Origin: Shewanella basaltis
Lineage (GTDB): Bacteria > Pseudomonadota > Gammaproteobacteria > Enterobacterales > Shewanellaceae
Assembly: GCF_023283885.1 (NCBI RefSeq)
Contig: NZ_JAKILA010000017.1
Span: forward strand, 47,015 to 111,014
Direction: 5' to 3'
Length of the DNA: 64,000 bases
The notes below the pieces were generated by a model. The model was not told where the DNA came from and searched no databases. It worked only from the letters and a program-made list of their open reading frames with translations. Below, piece after piece: positions 56,301 through 64,000 of the stretch. Each line of letters begins with the position of its first letter. The first letter of the stretch is position 1. A program made the position numbers and the translations under genes.

Positions 56301-56597
56301 AGTATCTTGCTCAAAGGTAATATCAACAGAGGCTGAACCATCTGATGTACTTGACGACGAAAAATACAACAAACCATCAAGGCCGGTTAATTGCTGCTCT
56401 AAAATTTGTGTGACACTGTTTTCTACCGTTTGCGCATCAGCACCGGTATAGGTAGTACTCACACTGATCACTGGGGGAGCAACACTGGGATATTGTGCAA
56501 TAGGTAACGACATGATGGACGCGATACCCGTTAGCATAATAATAATTGAAATAACCCACGCAAAAACGGGACGATCGATAAAAAAGCGCGCTAACAT
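53379..56597 (-). CDS. HAE-1 family RND multidrug efflux transporter
   Basis: 1072 residues of the AcrB/MexB type with 12 membrane helices. The start MLARFFIDRPVFAWVISIII is typical. The paired Asp residues of the proton relay lie in GLLVDDAIVVVENVERLM (helix 4), and large periplasmic loops carry porter motifs (GSEYAMRIWLDP, NEDQGSIMFQVNLPEGAS). It exports hydrophobic drugs or metabolites using the proton gradient. It lies between its membrane-fusion gene (3-bp gap) and the outer-membrane lipoprotein gene (8-bp overlap), a full tripartite operon. No local repressor gene is visible. Confidence 0.95.
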   Translation of the reverse strand: MLARFFIDRPVFAWVISIIIMLTGIASIMSLPIAQYPSVAPPVISVSTTYTGADAQTVENSVTQILEQQLTGLDGLLYFSSSSTSDGSASVDITFEQDTDADYAQVQVQNKVEQVSSRFPEAVQSQGVTVTKSNTDFLLVVAVYDATDQATAADISDYITSNMEDSLARVEGVGDTRVFGSEYAMRIWLDPTKLAAYELMASDITSALQAQNVQVPAGNIGASPTLATQELNATVTAQSMMSTPEEFRNIIVKYDSTGANVLLSDVARVEMGSETYGVISRLNGHPSSGIAIMLSPGANALDTATAVKSKVAELADKLPTGYETAFPKDSTEFIKISITEVVHTLAEAVVLVVLVMWLFLQNWRATLIPAIAVPVVLLGTFGVLSAFGFSINTLTMFGIVLSIGLLVDDAIVVVENVERLMEDENLSPRDATIKSMSEITGALIGIAVVLSAVFLPMAFFGGSTGVIYKQFSVAIVSSMILSVIVALTLSPTLCATLLKHKAPKKSGGDKSQQGQRTSFFGKFNAMFNHLTTSYTGHVGRIVNQKFRWLVVYAIIIGVLSVLIIRMPTGFLPNEDQGSIMFQVNLPEGASIKRTRAAVEQVEDYLINEESAVVDKAFSIAGFNFSGTGQNAGMGFVSMYSWDDRTEDDESADALIERINRNLSSIRDASVFALSQAVIQGLGQSNGFTFELQAAAGTSRDELTTLKNELLTRARQSELITSIREGALSDTPQLKIDIDNSKASALGLSMADISDTLTSAWAGSYVNDFIDDGRVKKVYIESESAYRAKPEDLHEWYVRGTNADGDTTMTSFEAFSSASWSSAPQSLSRFNGIASYQIQGSAASGVSSGEAMAEMERLVDEVGQGKLAYSWSGLSYQEKIASGQSTMLYAISILVVFLALAALYESWSVPFSVIMVIPLGVVGAALASTLRGLENDIYFQVALLTTIGLASKNAILIVEFAEESYQKGMSLIEAAVNAARLRLRPIIMTSLAFMFGILPLATSSGAGANSRISIGTGIIGGTLTATVLGIFLVPMFFVLVRGLFPKRRPVYHDTDNKHPEHALVQTQLENGHD

Positions 56598-56600
56598 AAG

Positions 56601-57806
56601 TTATTTACTCCCTTGTGAAGCAAGTGTCGCTTGGTCATTATCAACGTGAGCGATCATCACTCCGTTGCTGTCCATTTCTACTTGGATTGGCTTAACTTGG
56701 CTGCCAGGTCGTACTTTACTAGAGCCTTCAACAAGTAGTTTGTCATTACTCGACAATCCATCAGTCACTACCCATTTGTTATCTACGGCGCTTGCAATTT
56801 CTACGCTACGCTTTTCAATGATATTGTCTTGATTGATCACATAGGCATATGTTTTATCTGTCGCACTATGATAAATGCCCTGCTGTGGTACCAAAATTGC
56901 CTTGTTATTGACACCTTCATTTACGCTAGCACGCACAAACATGCCTGGAAGTAGAAAGCCATTAGGATTAGCAAATTCTGCACGTAACGTTACCGCTCCC
57001 GTAGACGCATCTACGGCAACTTCTTGCATTTTAAGTTCACCGGTTAGTTCATATTCGCTACCATCTTCTAGGGTTAGCGTGACTTCTGTTGTGCCTTGAT
57101 TGATGCCCTTGTCGAGCATTAATTTGCGTATTTTAAGCAGCGATTTACTGCTTTGGGTCATGTCGACATAAATAGGGTCTAACGTTCTAATTGTCGCTAA
57201 GGCTGAATCTTGTTGAGCACTCACAAGGGCACCTTCAGTGACCGAAGAGATGCCAATGCGGCCAGAGATAGGTGCTAACACGTTAGTGTATTTAAGGTTG
57301 ATTTTTGCCGTGTCTAATGCCGCTTGATACATCTCAACATTGGCTTTTGCCTCAATATGTGCGGCATGTGCCTCGTCGGCATCTTGCTGAGATACACCTT
57401 CAATTTTTAATAATTTAGCGTAACGTTCATCTTTTAATTTTGCCGCATCAAATACCGCCAAAGCGCTGTTTAAGGTTGCTTTTGCCTCGTTATAAGCGGC
57501 TTGATATGTTTCAGATTCAATTTGATATAACGTTTGGCCTTGTTCCACCATTTGGCCTTCGGTAAATAAGCGCTTTTGAATAATACCGCTTACCTGTGGA
57601 CGCACTTCAGCCTCTTTTGAGGCCGTCACTCGACCTTGTAATTTGGTATCAATATTATGTGTAGAGAGGCTTACTTTTACATAAGAAACTGCTGTAGCAT
57701 GGGCCATTTGAGGTGTTGCGACTTGCGATACGTTTTGTTGCTCACAGCCGCTAAGCAACAACACTGTGATAAAAAGACCTATTGAACCCCTTAGGTACAT
57801 ATTCAT
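56601..57806 (-). CDS. RND efflux periplasmic adaptor (membrane fusion) lipoprotein
   Basis: 401 residues. A signal peptide ends in a lipobox (LLLSGC), then comes an AcrA-like order: beta-barrel and lipoyl halves (RVTASKEAEVRPQVSGIIQK, LFTEGQMVEQGQTLYQIES), a coiled-coil hairpin (about 100-175), and YTNVLAPISGRIGISSV. It bridges the RND pump encoded 3 bp downstream to the outer-membrane factor. AGGA precedes the ATG at 57806. It heads the operon; the promoter must lie in 57807-58083. Confidence 0.94.
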   Translation of the reverse strand: MNMYLRGSIGLFITVLLLSGCEQQNVSQVATPQMAHATAVSYVKVSLSTHNIDTKLQGRVTASKEAEVRPQVSGIIQKRLFTEGQMVEQGQTLYQIESETYQAAYNEAKATLNSALAVFDAAKLKDERYAKLLKIEGVSQQDADEAHAAHIEAKANVEMYQAALDTAKINLKYTNVLAPISGRIGISSVTEGALVSAQQDSALATIRTLDPIYVDMTQSSKSLLKIRKLMLDKGINQGTTEVTLTLEDGSEYELTGELKMQEVAVDASTGAVTLRAEFANPNGFLLPGMFVRASVNEGVNNKAILVPQQGIYHSATDKTYAYVINQDNIIEKRSVEIASAVDNKWVVTDGLSSNDKLLVEGSSKVRPGSQVKPIQVEMDSNGVMIAHVDNDQATLASQGSK

Positions 57807-58083
57807 TAAGCTATCCTCATTACTAGTAAGTACTCGATATCGTTAAGTGGACTGACGTTCATGTATCCACAGAGACTAGATGTAGACCAAGTATAGCTAC
57901 CTGTTGGTTAATGGTGGGTTAAGGTGGCACAGATAAATGAGTCATTAAGAGTCATCCGACCAATTAGCGAGTGTTAAGTGATGAGTGTGATGATAAGAAT
58001 GTTAACCTTATTCTGGTGATATGAGTGACCAAGCATAAAGCAGCTAACTAAAAGCGTATTAGAGCAGCATAAAAACCATCACT
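57807..58083. other. upstream region of the RND operon
   Basis: About 277 bp with no gene, part of a 386-bp gap between two minus-strand operons. It should hold the RND promoter. No clear palindromic operator of the TetR type was spotted. Confidence 0.35.
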
Positions 58084-58119
58084 AAAAAAATCCAATATCA
58101 TGGCTGATATTGGATTTTT
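58084..58119. terminator. rho-independent terminator of the MacAB operon
   Basis: AAAAATCCAATATCA and TGATATTGGATTTTT form a perfect 15-bp stem with loop TGGC, flanked by A and T runs. It lies about 75 bp past the last gene of the macAB operon. Confidence 0.88.
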
Positions 58120-58192
58120 GCTGCTGATACACGAACTATCGTGCTTGCTATGTTTATGGTGCAAGCACGAAAGCATTAGTTACACCAAAGCA

Positions 58193-59590
58193 TCAGTTAT
58201 TTGTGATTGGCGGCGCAATATCACTGCCGCCAAGGGCTTGATACAAGGTCGCTTGGGCGCTAAACAAATTATAGCGGTTGGCTAATAGCAAAACTTCAGC
58301 GTTGCGCTGGGTTTCTTGTGCATCTAACCAGTCTTGAATACTCACTGCGCCATTGCGGTACTGGCTAGCGTAAATGTGCTCTGCTTGTGTCGCGGCGTCA
58401 TATTGTTCGCGTAACTTTTGTGCTTGATACTCATAATGTTGCCGTGCAGAAATGGCGTTATCCACTTCTTTAAAGGCGTTATATAAGGTTTGTCTGTATG
58501 TTACAACGGTAGACTCAACCTCTACGGTAGCCAGCGCTTTATACAATTGCATTTCGTTCCATTGCACAAAGGGCAAGAGTAAATTGGCTCCCAGCGTACC
58601 AATGGGATTTTGTAATAACTCTTTGAGCTCAGTTGATGATGTCCCCAACGACCCCGACAGCGACAACGTGGGTAAATACCCCGCAAAGGTGGCATCTTTT
58701 GCTGAATAAGCCGATTTAAGTTGATACAGTGCCGATTTCACATCGGGCCTGCGAATTAACACATCGGCCGGGATCCCTTCTGCAATGCTAGGCAATTCAC
58801 TGTCTGGCAATTGCTTAATGTGAATGCCCATTTGAGTGGGCGGCTGATTAAACAAAATGGCTAAGGCATTTTGCGCTTCAACTAATTGTTGCTCAAGTTC
58901 GCTATGGCTTGCCTGTTGCCCTGCTAGACTGCGTTTTGCTTCAAATACATTGAGCTGCGAAACGGCACCTGAACGATATTGACGCTGTGCAAGATCATAG
59001 GTTTGTTGTGCATAATCAATACTCTTTTGGCTTAGGGTAAGGCTGTGTTTAAGGTAGCCAATTTGCCAATACAATATTGCCGTTGTAGACACTAAACTTT
59101 GGGCGGTGCTTTCTCTGTCTTGCTCGCTGGCTAAACTGGCCCATTTAGCCGCGTCCATGTCGGCAGACACTCGGCCCCATAAATCCACTTCGTAACTCAG
59201 TGATACGTTTGTGCCATAGTCACTTACGCTTGCCCCGCCATCAAGACTTTTGGTTTTGTCGCCATTCACGCTGGCATTAATTTGTGGGTAGCGCTGTGTG
59301 TCGGTTAACCCCGCTTGTAGCCTTGCACTGCGTAAGGTTAACGTGGCAAGCGCTAAATCGTTATTGGTTAATAACACGTGCTCGATAAGCTGGTTAAGCT
59401 CTGGGTTATTAAAACGTTGCCACCAGGGATCAAGTTTAACTTGCTGATTGACACTAACACTTTGCCAGCTATCAGGTATCGTCACCTCAGGTGGGGTAAA
59501 TTCTGTGTGAGTAAAACTGCTACAGGCGCCCACAAGCACTAGGCATAGGGCAATACTAGACAGTTTGAATGTATCTCTTGGCGTTATCAT
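58193..59590 (-). CDS. NodT-type outer-membrane efflux lipoprotein of the MacAB pump
   Basis: 465 residues of the TolC-like outer-membrane factor family. The lipobox is VLVGAC near residue 23. Duplicated OEP segments appear (LTLRSARLQAGLTDTQRYPQ, IRRPDVKSALYQLKSAYSAK) and YRNGAVSIQDWLDAQETQRN near the end. It starts 2 bp after the macB stop, so the MacAB system carries its own exit duct rather than relying on a distant TolC. It differs from the RND partner at 51872, so each pump has a dedicated outer-membrane part. Confidence 0.92.
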   Translation of the reverse strand: MITPRDTFKLSSIALCLVLVGACSSFTHTEFTPPEVTIPDSWQSVSVNQQVKLDPWWQRFNNPELNQLIEHVLLTNNDLALATLTLRSARLQAGLTDTQRYPQINASVNGDKTKSLDGGASVSDYGTNVSLSYEVDLWGRVSADMDAAKWASLASEQDRESTAQSLVSTTAILYWQIGYLKHSLTLSQKSIDYAQQTYDLAQRQYRSGAVSQLNVFEAKRSLAGQQASHSELEQQLVEAQNALAILFNQPPTQMGIHIKQLPDSELPSIAEGIPADVLIRRPDVKSALYQLKSAYSAKDATFAGYLPTLSLSGSLGTSSTELKELLQNPIGTLGANLLLPFVQWNEMQLYKALATVEVESTVVTYRQTLYNAFKEVDNAISARQHYEYQAQKLREQYDAATQAEHIYASQYRNGAVSIQDWLDAQETQRNAEVLLLANRYNLFSAQATLYQALGGSDIAPPITNN

Positions 59591-59592
59591 TA

Positions 59593-61536
59593 TTATTCTC
59601 TCGCTAATGCATCAACGGGATCGAGCTGTGCAGCATTACGGGCCGGTAAAAAGCCAAACAAAATACCAATTAATGTTGAACAGGCAAATGCGGCAACAAT
59701 CGACGTTGTAGAGTAAATCATTTGAAAACTCCCGCCGCTAAAGGCAAATATTTGACCAATTAAGTACGCAAGGCCAATGCCAATGGCGCCGCCGCACAAA
59801 CACACCAACACCGCCTCAATAAGAAACTGGCGTAATATATCCCCTTGCCTTGCCCCTACCGCCATACGCACACCGATCTCTCGGGTACGCTCGGTAACAG
59901 ACACCAACATAATGTTCATCACCCCAATGCCGCCCACAATGAGCGAAATAATGGCAATGGCTGAGATCAATAGTGTCATGGTTTGGGTGGTTTTTTCGAT
60001 GCTTTGACGGATGGTGTCAGTGTTAATGGTAAAAAAGTCTTCCGTACCGTGGCGCATTTTTAGTAGTGCAATAATGCCTTGCTCTGCTGCACTGCTTGAA
60101 ACCGATTGATCAATTCTCACCGTAATACTGTCGAGGTAGCGCTGACCGACCATACGGGCAGACACTGTGGTGTAAGGCACCCACACATTCAGTGAATCAC
60201 TGTTACCAAACGCGCTTTCTTTGGCCTGGGTTACGCCAATAATCCGCACGGGTAAATCGTCTAAAAAAATCACTTCGCCGACCGCTGGGCGCTCAGGAAA
60301 CAATGATTTGCGGGTGTTGTCGTCAATCACCGCTTGTTGTGCCATGTCTGTCTCACTGGCGTCGTCCCAATATTGGCCATCGGCTAAGGTGTAGCCTCGT
60401 ACCCTAAAGTAATCGATGCCAACACCATTGAAACTGGCTGATACCGCCTGATTACCATAGCGAATGGTGCCAGCACTACTAATTGAAGGTGTCACACTGT
60501 CGACATAGGGCAACACTTTGAGTGATTCGCTGTCTTGCGCTGTTAAGGTGCGTATTCTAGCCGAGCGTCTGTCGCCAAAGCCTGTGCCCGATCGCACATC
60601 AATGGTGTTAGTTCCCATGGAGCTGATGTTTTCTAGCACAGATTGCTGCGACCCTTCACCAAGCGCTACCACTGACACTACTGAGGCAATACCAATAATG
60701 ATGCCGAGCATGGTTAAAAAGGTGCGTAACCGATGCGATAACATGGCCAGTAAAGCCATTTTAAATGCTTCGATATAACGGTCCCAGTTTAACCATGAGG
60801 TAGTGGCCGTATTCACCTGTGGCAATGTTTGTTGTGCTGTTGGCTGTGCGTTAATGACATCACGAATTATGACACCGTCTTTAAGCTCAATAATGCGATC
60901 GGCAAAGTGGGCAACATCCATGTCATGGGTGACTAAAATAATGGTGTGACCATCTTGATGCAGCTCTTGCAGTAAGCTCATCATCTCTTTACCGCTATGG
61001 CTATCTAGGGCGCCGGTTGGCTCGTCGGCTAAAATCACATCGCCGCCATTCATCAATGCACGCGCCACACTCACACGCTGTTGTTGTCCGCCACTGAGTT
61101 GGCTGGGTTTATGGTCAAGCCGATCGGCAAGACCTAAACGAGACAATAAACGTTGGGCGCGTTCGGTGCGCTGTTTTTTATCTTTGCCGGCATAAATGGC
61201 TGGCATTTCAACGTTACCCACGGCATCAAGATCGCCCAACAAATGATAACGTTGAAAAATAAAACCAAAATGTTCACGGCGTAACTGAGCAAGTTGGTCA
61301 GCGTCCATGGTGGAGGTGTCTTGACCATTAATGAAATATTGACCTGTAGAGGGTTTGTCTAGGCAGCCTAAAATGTTCATTAAGGTGGATTTGCCCGAGC
61401 CTGAAGCGCCAACAATCGCCACCATTTCGCCACGCTTAATGTTGAGGTTAATGTCTTTTAATACTGTAAGTTGCTGCTCGCCAGCACTAAAAGAGCGATA
61501 AACACCACTGATATTAAGTAAAGAAGCTTCATTCAT
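59593..61536 (-). CDS. macB: MacB-type ABC efflux transporter
   Basis: 647 residues, the usual MacB length. The N-terminal ATPase has Walker [10 protein letters not shown], signature LSGGQQQRV and [12 protein letters not shown]. One membrane helix near 270-295 leads to a large periplasmic MacB domain, then three FtsX-type helices (about 525-640) with [20 protein letters not shown]. MacB drives extrusion of macrolides, peptides or virulence products from the periplasm with MacA and an outer-membrane factor. It starts 3 bp after macA. The actual substrate here is unknown. Confidence 0.95.
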   Translation of the reverse strand: MNEASLLNISGVYRSFSAGEQQLTVLKDINLNIKRGEMVAIVGASGSGKSTLMNILGCLDKPSTGQYFINGQDTSTMDADQLAQLRREHFGFIFQRYHLLGDLDAVGNVEMPAIYAGKDKKQRTERAQRLLSRLGLADRLDHKPSQLSGGQQQRVSVARALMNGGDVILADEPTGALDSHSGKEMMSLLQELHQDGHTIILVTHDMDVAHFADRIIELKDGVIIRDVINAQPTAQQTLPQVNTATTSWLNWDRYIEAFKMALLAMLSHRLRTFLTMLGIIIGIASVVSVVALGEGSQQSVLENISSMGTNTIDVRSGTGFGDRRSARIRTLTAQDSESLKVLPYVDSVTPSISSAGTIRYGNQAVSASFNGVGIDYFRVRGYTLADGQYWDDASETDMAQQAVIDDNTRKSLFPERPAVGEVIFLDDLPVRIIGVTQAKESAFGNSDSLNVWVPYTTVSARMVGQRYLDSITVRIDQSVSSSAAEQGIIALLKMRHGTEDFFTINTDTIRQSIEKTTQTMTLLISAIAIISLIVGGIGVMNIMLVSVTERTREIGVRMAVGARQGDILRQFLIEAVLVCLCGGAIGIGLAYLIGQIFAFSGGSFQMIYSTTSIVAAFACSTLIGILFGFLPARNAAQLDPVDALARE

Positions 61537-61539
61537 GAC

Positions 61540-62730
61540 TTAAAATCCCATCGGTGGGCGGCGATTGCCTCTTTTGTTACTAAAGGTATCCGATGATGGC
61601 GCGCCGAGTACGATTTGATCGCCTTCTTGCAGTCCTTCTGTAATTTCGGCATTCACTTTATTGTTAATCCCAACACTGACATTGCGATATTCAATTTTAT
61701 CATTCACTAACACAGGTACACTAAAGCTTGGCCTTGGCCCAGGATTACGTTGCAACACTTGCGATGGCACCAAGATGACGTTTTTGGCTTGATTAAGCAC
61801 AATAGAGACTTGCGCGGTCATACCGATCCGCAAAATACCGTCTGGGTTTTCGACATCAAACAGGCCATTATAATAAATAGCGTCGGTATCACTTGAGGTC
61901 ATGTTACTGTCGTCGCCATCCATAATGGTCGGCCCGGGTTCAATGGCGCGCAGGGTTGCGTTGAATCGTTTTTGTGGCTGGCCCAAAATGGTAAAATATA
62001 CCGCTTGCCCGGGTTTAACCTTAATCACATCGGCTTCTGATATTTGTGCTTTCACCGTCATTTTACTTAGGTCGGCTAACTCCACTATGGTTGGGGTGGC
62101 TTGTGATGAGTTTACGGTTTGCCCCACGGTCACTGCGGTATAAACCACCATGCCGTCCATGGGTGCTTTAATTGTGGTGTAGCCAAGGTTAAGTTGTGCA
62201 CTTTCGACACTGAGTTTGACCTGTTCTTGTTGAGCTTTTAACTGGTCAAGTTCAGCTTGATAAACTAATAGCGTGGCTTGTGCACTTTCAAAATCGGCTT
62301 TCGAGCTGGCTTTTTCGGCTAGCATGGCTTGTTGGCGAGCAAACTCTTGTTGAGCCTGGTTGATTTGCGCTTGTTTTGCTCGGTACTGCGCTTGGTTACT
62401 TTTAAGGGAGGCAAGCGCTTCATTTAGGGTATTTTGCTGAGTTAAGCTGTCTATTTGAGCTATCAATTCACCTTGTTTAACCTGCTGCCCGAGTGTCACG
62501 GGTAAATTGATGATTTGCCCCGACGCCTGCGCACCCACGCTCACAAGTTTTGAGGCTTGAAGCATACCGTTTGCCAGTACACTGTTTTCAATATTGCCAC
62601 GGCGCACCGACTCAGTGGCGTAACTAGGGGCTGGACTGGCGCGATTAAACACATAATAAGCACCTCCAGCGGCCATCAATACAATCGCAATGATGACAAT
62701 AATCAGCTTTTTTCTACTGGTTTTCTTCAT
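61540..62730 (-). CDS. macA: MacA-type periplasmic adaptor
   Basis: 396 residues. A single N-terminal membrane anchor (KLIIVIIAIVLMAAGGAYYV) follows KKTSRKK. The lipoyl half-motif is NSVLANGMLQASKLVSVGAQ, the hairpin coiled coil runs about 95-175 and is Gln/Ala rich, and YTTIKAPMDGMVVYTAVTVG marks the second lipoyl half. MacA stimulates MacB ATPase and links it to the outer-membrane factor. The C-terminus ends in a short Arg/Pro-rich tail (NRRPPMGF). It heads the macA-macB-outer membrane operon. Confidence 0.94.
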   Translation of the reverse strand: MKKTSRKKLIIVIIAIVLMAAGGAYYVFNRASPAPSYATESVRRGNIENSVLANGMLQASKLVSVGAQASGQIINLPVTLGQQVKQGELIAQIDSLTQQNTLNEALASLKSNQAQYRAKQAQINQAQQEFARQQAMLAEKASSKADFESAQATLLVYQAELDQLKAQQEQVKLSVESAQLNLGYTTIKAPMDGMVVYTAVTVGQTVNSSQATPTIVELADLSKMTVKAQISEADVIKVKPGQAVYFTILGQPQKRFNATLRAIEPGPTIMDGDDSNMTSSDTDAIYYNGLFDVENPDGILRIGMTAQVSIVLNQAKNVILVPSQVLQRNPGPRPSFSVPVLVNDKIEYRNVSVGINNKVNAEITEGLQEGDQIVLGAPSSDTFSNKRGNRRPPMGF

Positions 62731-62891
62731 GTTTTAGACACGTCCACAGGTTTAACATAGGTGAATCACATTGAATGAGATTGAGCATTTACACATGCAA
62801 AATACTCATATGCATTTAGCTCGTTATTTTGATGAGTAATGTTACATGGCGTGTTGTAAAACTATGTCTTCACAACGTAATTGAATGTAAA

Positions 62892-63000
62892 TAACCTGAG
62901 CTCGGAATAAGGAATGAACTTATACAATTTGTTACCCATCTCGCTTTCAAGCTTGTTATTTGTTTTGCTAACACATATGAGCCTTCCTCCAGTCAATAGG
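62892..63000. repeat. truncated family A MITE
   Basis: TAACCTGAGCTCGGAATAA (62892-62910) and the following text (GAACTTAT, GTTACCCAT, CTTTCAAGCTTGT, TTTGCTAAC) match the left half of the element at 26418. No matching right end was found, so the copy is incomplete. The right limit is approximate. Confidence 0.65.
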
Positions 63001-63010
63001 CGAGCCTAAC

Positions 63011-63038
63011 TTATTTGACTGCTTTTGCAGTCAAATAA
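63011..63038. repeat. perfect 12-bp palindrome with TTTT loop
   Basis: TTATTTGACTGC, TTTT and GCAGTCAAATAA form a perfect hairpin next to the truncated repeat. It could be a terminator or a transposon-end structure; no gene ends close by. Confidence 0.6.
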
Positions 63039-63456
63039 AAATCAATCAACAAATTCATCTACTTCGTCTGTCATTTAGCTGTCAAATCATCGTTTACAGC
63101 AAACACATATAGAGGCTCTCTTAGTGCGATCTTATCGCTGCCTGACGCTTTTCAATCCGTTGAAATGTCAGGGGCACTAGACATTTATCGGTTAACCCTA
63201 AGATGGCACTATTCAAGTCAGAGGTGCTTTTTGCACAGTTAGTTTCAGGCTCATTTAGGGTGTAAACGACTTTGTTGATTGTATTCATTAATGCGCGCCA
63301 ATAAGGTGTCTAATCAAGGCGATGTAGCTTAAATAGCATTTGGCATAGTGATGATGGTGAGAAGTCATTGCTTCATTAGCCACAACATTCACGGTCATGC
63401 TCGCTTCTCTTTTTAAGAGTATCTAGTTAGACGTTCAGCTCACCTTATTGCGCGAC

Positions 63457-64000
63457 TTATCCTTTTAAGAATCGTTGTTCATCAAACACCGTTTTGTTCT
63501 TCAGCATGAAATAGACGCAGCGACCAAGCTTATGTGCCAGTGCAGATAACGCCTTTGCTTTACTCATTCGTTTTTGTAATCGATTAAGGTAGTTACGTGC
63601 TTTGTCATTACCACGTAGGTAAAGCACCGCTGCTTCTGAGAATGCCCATTTCAAATGAGCATTACCGATTTTATTGCCATTTGTGCCATAGGTTTTACCC
63701 GCTGATTCTGCTTTGCATTTGACCAATCGAGAGTATGAAGCAAACTTTTGTACTGACTCAAATCGACTGATATCACCGATTTCATAGAGGATTGTTAGTG
63801 ACAAAATCTTGCCAATACCTGGTACTGTTTTCAGTAATTCTAAATAGACGGGATTATGGTTTTTGGCCTGTTTTTCAATGAACCATTCAACCTGTGCGAG
63901 TTCCTTTGCATAACAATCAAGTAGTGCCATGTCTAAATCAATGTTGCGTTGGACGATAGGGTCTTGATATTGCTCGCGAAGCTTTTGTCTTGCAGAGATG
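63457..64000 (-). CDS. IS110-family transposase, N-terminal part beyond window
   Basis: The frame is open to the window edge; the visible 180 codons are the C-terminal part. KTVPGIGKILSLTILYEIGD is the conserved helix-hairpin-helix-like segment of the transposase_20 domain, and ASYSRLVKCKAESAGKTYG and GNAHLKWAFSEAA are typical of IS110/IS116/IS902 enzymes, with the Ser of this domain in FASYS. These transposases use a DEDD plus Ser mechanism guided by a bridge RNA. The internal ATG at 63930 is not the real start, since homologous sequence continues upstream (QYQDPIVQRNIDLD). Confidence 0.9.
   Translation of the reverse strand, partial: ISARQKLREQYQDPIVQRNIDLDMALLDCYAKELAQVEWFIEKQAKNHNPVYLELLKTVPGIGKILSLTILYEIGDISRFESVQKFASYSRLVKCKAESAGKTYGTNGNKIGNAHLKWAFSEAAVLYLRGNDKARNYLNRLQKRMSKAKALSALAHKLGRCVYFMLKNKTVFDEQRFLKG

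Larger units (their letters stand above)
62731..63456. other. gene-free junction between macA and an IS110 transposase
   Basis: 726 bp holding a truncated family A repeat (62892 on), a perfect hairpin (63011-63038) and then about 400 bp without a convincing gene. The last part may belong to the IS110 element's non-coding end. A 36-codon frame on the minus strand (63288-63398) was seen but not recognised. Confidence 0.45.

Noticed and set aside
63288..63398. 36-codon minus-strand frame with four His in a row
   Set aside because: Short, unrecognised, in likely IS non-coding DNA, and without a Shine-Dalgarno.

Overview
The window reads as chromosomal DNA of a marine gammaproteobacterium, almost certainly a Shewanella. 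The DNA is AT-leaning. The H-NOX protein is nearly colinear with the Shewanella oneidensis NO sensor and sits beside a full set of Hno-type partners. Short Shewanella-style inverted-repeat elements fill the gaps between genes. No rRNA, tRNA, CRISPR array or prophage was seen. All calls come from reading the sequence; no database search was run.

Layout. (1) 1-11476: an acyl-CoA catabolic cluster on the minus strand (thiolase, three short-chain dehydrogenases, a MaoC hydratase, two acyl-CoA dehydrogenases, an APH-fold kinase, an old yellow enzyme and a histidine-phosphatase-like protein) with a divergent LysR regulator. A bipartite motif occurs in front of both maoC and lysR. The kinase plus ACAD11-like dehydrogenase pair resembles the 4-hydroxyacyl-CoA route of levulinate catabolism. 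(2) 11681-20284: a contiguous nitric-oxide/c-di-GMP network (HnoD, HnoB, HnoC, HnoS, H-NOX and HnoK homologues) with a repeated operator-like motif between the divergent arms. (3) 20540-26416: a YghX-like hydrolase, then ethanolamine use (EutR-like AraC regulator, EutBC, permease) without microcompartment genes. (4) 26418-40223: a MITE, a VF530 protein, a GGDEF/EAL receptor, the ABC-F protein YbiT, tandem repeats, a TonB-dependent receptor and a DehR-like dehydrogenase that share GntR-type operators, and a chemoreceptor.

(5) 40576-47058: an accessory island. It holds an M15-like protein, a tandem-repeat array, a HEPN protein with an Rx4H motif, a methyltransferase coupled to a PLD-helicase protein, and a gluzincin-like protein. 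The PLD-helicase ends in what looks like a UmuD/LexA (S24) autoprotease domain, with a Cys-Gly pair 37 residues before the candidate Ser. This is the best candidate for an undescribed system. (6) 47936-51646: a GAF/PAS sensor kinase and CheY-like regulator, divergent from a stand-alone HPt protein. (7) 51872-62730: two efflux operons, an HAE-1 RND pump and a MacAB pump, each with its own NodT-type outer-membrane lipoprotein. (8) 62731-64000: repeat remnants and the end of an IS110-family transposase that runs off the window.
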